Source: Pomphorhynchus laevis (taxonomy: Eukaryota; Acanthocephala; Palaeacanthocephala; Echinorhynchida; Pomphorhynchidae). From it: a stretch of 64,000 nt of DNA. Below, in pieces: positions 63,564 to 64,000 of this stretch. Location of the stretch: assembly GCA_012934845.2 (NCBI GenBank), contig WNNJ02003645.1, forward strand, positions 1 to 64,000. The letters run 5' to 3'. How positions within the stretch are numbered: position 1 is the stretch's first letter; the number at the start of each line of letters is the position of its first letter. The position numbers and the translations under genes are program-made. The notes under the pieces are model-generated. The model saw only the letters and a list, made by a program, of their open reading frames with translations. It was not told the DNA's origin and did not search any database.

Positions 63564-63640
63564 TGAACCGAGGCGAACAACAAAAACAACAAAAGGCTTT
63601 ATGCGAACATCTGAAAACATAACATATAAATATCAGTACA
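63564..63640 (-). repeat. Gypsy 5' terminal repeat (77 bp) with TATA-like box and candidate self-primer
   Basis: On the minus strand TATTTATATG (about 63630-63621) lies about 15-20 bp before ATGTTCGCATAAA (63610-63598). That 13-base string is exactly complementary to 63562-63550, which begins one base inside the element, at the usual primer-binding position. The other copy of the repeat is 62124-62200. Confidence 0.7.
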
Positions 63641-63855
63641 AGCTTAGAAACATCTTGGATTCCTGACAGTTGGAAGTGTGCAATTGTGGTGCCTATTCCC
63701 AAAAAGCATCCTGCTAGCTTTTGCGCGGACTTTCGGCCCATTAGCTTGTCTAGCGTATTCTGCAAACTTTTAGAAAGAATCATTGCTAATAGAATCAGGG
63801 ATCATTTGCATCGTAATCACATATTGGTTGAATCTCAACATGGTTTCAGGATCAT

Positions 63856-64000
63856 AGTGCCACATCCTTGTTACCCCAGGGTGACACAAATGATCATGCA
63901 TCCTTTCGAGTTCTTTTAAATCACTCGTGACTGATCCTAAAGCAATTCGAGACATAGCGTCAGCTACCTGATTTTCTTTGCCGCATCGATATGACACGTC
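63856..64000 (-). mobile_element. Second piece of the same Gypsy family
   Basis: It repeats 63297-63441 almost base for base (RNase H tail and zinc-finger start) and runs off the window. It joins the LINE sequence at a short CATAGTG-like overlap with no terminal repeat, so it is a fragment, a rearrangement, or an assembly join. Confidence 0.7.

Larger units (their letters stand above)
62119..63645 (-). mobile_element. Ty3/Gypsy element with 77-bp terminal repeats
   Basis: The element is 62124-63640, flanked by a 5-bp target duplication AGCTT (62119-62123 and 63641-63645). The terminal repeats 62124-62200 and 63564-63640 are 77 bp, identical, and begin TG and end CA. Sense is the minus strand. 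Inside are the tail of the RNase H domain and an integrase; the remaining Gypsy genes are not present, so it is a broken, non-autonomous copy. Identical end repeats indicate a recent insertion, younger than the LINE it splits. Confidence 0.85.
58950..63855 (+). mobile_element. LINE family B (CR1-like), near full length, split by a Gypsy element
   Basis: A 5' untranslated region (about 58950-59110) rich in CA and ACTACTTAC is followed by ORF1 (59112-60509), ORF2 (from 60536) with endonuclease, and RT up to 62123. The Ty3/Gypsy element at 62124-63640 interrupts it, and RT resumes at 63641 (SWIPDSWKCAIVVPIPKKHP; DFRPISLSSVFCKLLERIIA) until about 63855, where another Gypsy piece begins. It is the most complete LINE in the window. 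Confidence 0.85.

Overview
This window is animal nuclear DNA. It has spliced genes with GT...AG introns, long AT-rich introns with (AT)n tracts, and a dense load of retroelements and DNA transposons. LINEs with CR1/L2-like reverse transcriptase, a Penelope-like element, a Merlin transposon, Ty3/Gypsy remains and hammerhead-ribozyme repeats occur together. That mix fits a repeat-rich invertebrate, and a parasitic flatworm is one plausible source. The species cannot be fixed from the sequence alone.

Layout. (1) 0.4-24.4 kb, plus strand: the 3' part of a large ubiquitin-specific protease gene. At least 14 short exons are spread over about 24 kb and nearly all join in phase. Its introns hold a LINE, a Penelope-like fossil with GIY-YIG remains, hammerhead repeats, foldback elements, a 3.2-kb Merlin transposon with a tandemly amplified 5' end, and a 5'-truncated LINE with perfect target duplications. 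(2) 28-30 kb: a cluster of tandem hammerhead repeats, long palindromes and a foldback element. (3) 30.65-32.9 kb, minus strand: a 750-codon gene with a B-box and two Tudor domains (RNF17/TDRD-like, suggesting a piRNA or germ-granule role). (4) 34.87-41.78 kb: a large palindrome. Two 2.03-kb arms, nearly identical, each carry a complete glyoxalase I gene; the genes are divergent. A LINE sits in one arm only, exactly where arm identity drops. (5) 42-64 kb: a LINE graveyard with at least four families in both orientations and nested Gypsy fossils. One Gypsy fossil has 77-bp terminal repeats, a 5-bp target duplication and a possible self-priming arrangement.

How the parts relate. The host genes are independent housekeeping or germline functions: a deubiquitinase, methylglyoxal detoxification and a Tudor/B-box scaffold. 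The mobile elements share traits. At least five copies of a hammerhead catalytic core, plus several weaker copies of a Penelope-type terminal motif, lie in or near Penelope-like debris. Three LINE families share a 3'-terminal hairpin whose stem varies by compensatory change. The features most worth follow-up are the Merlin array, the hammerhead repeats, the glyoxalase palindrome with its conversion boundary, and the short-LTR Gypsy element.
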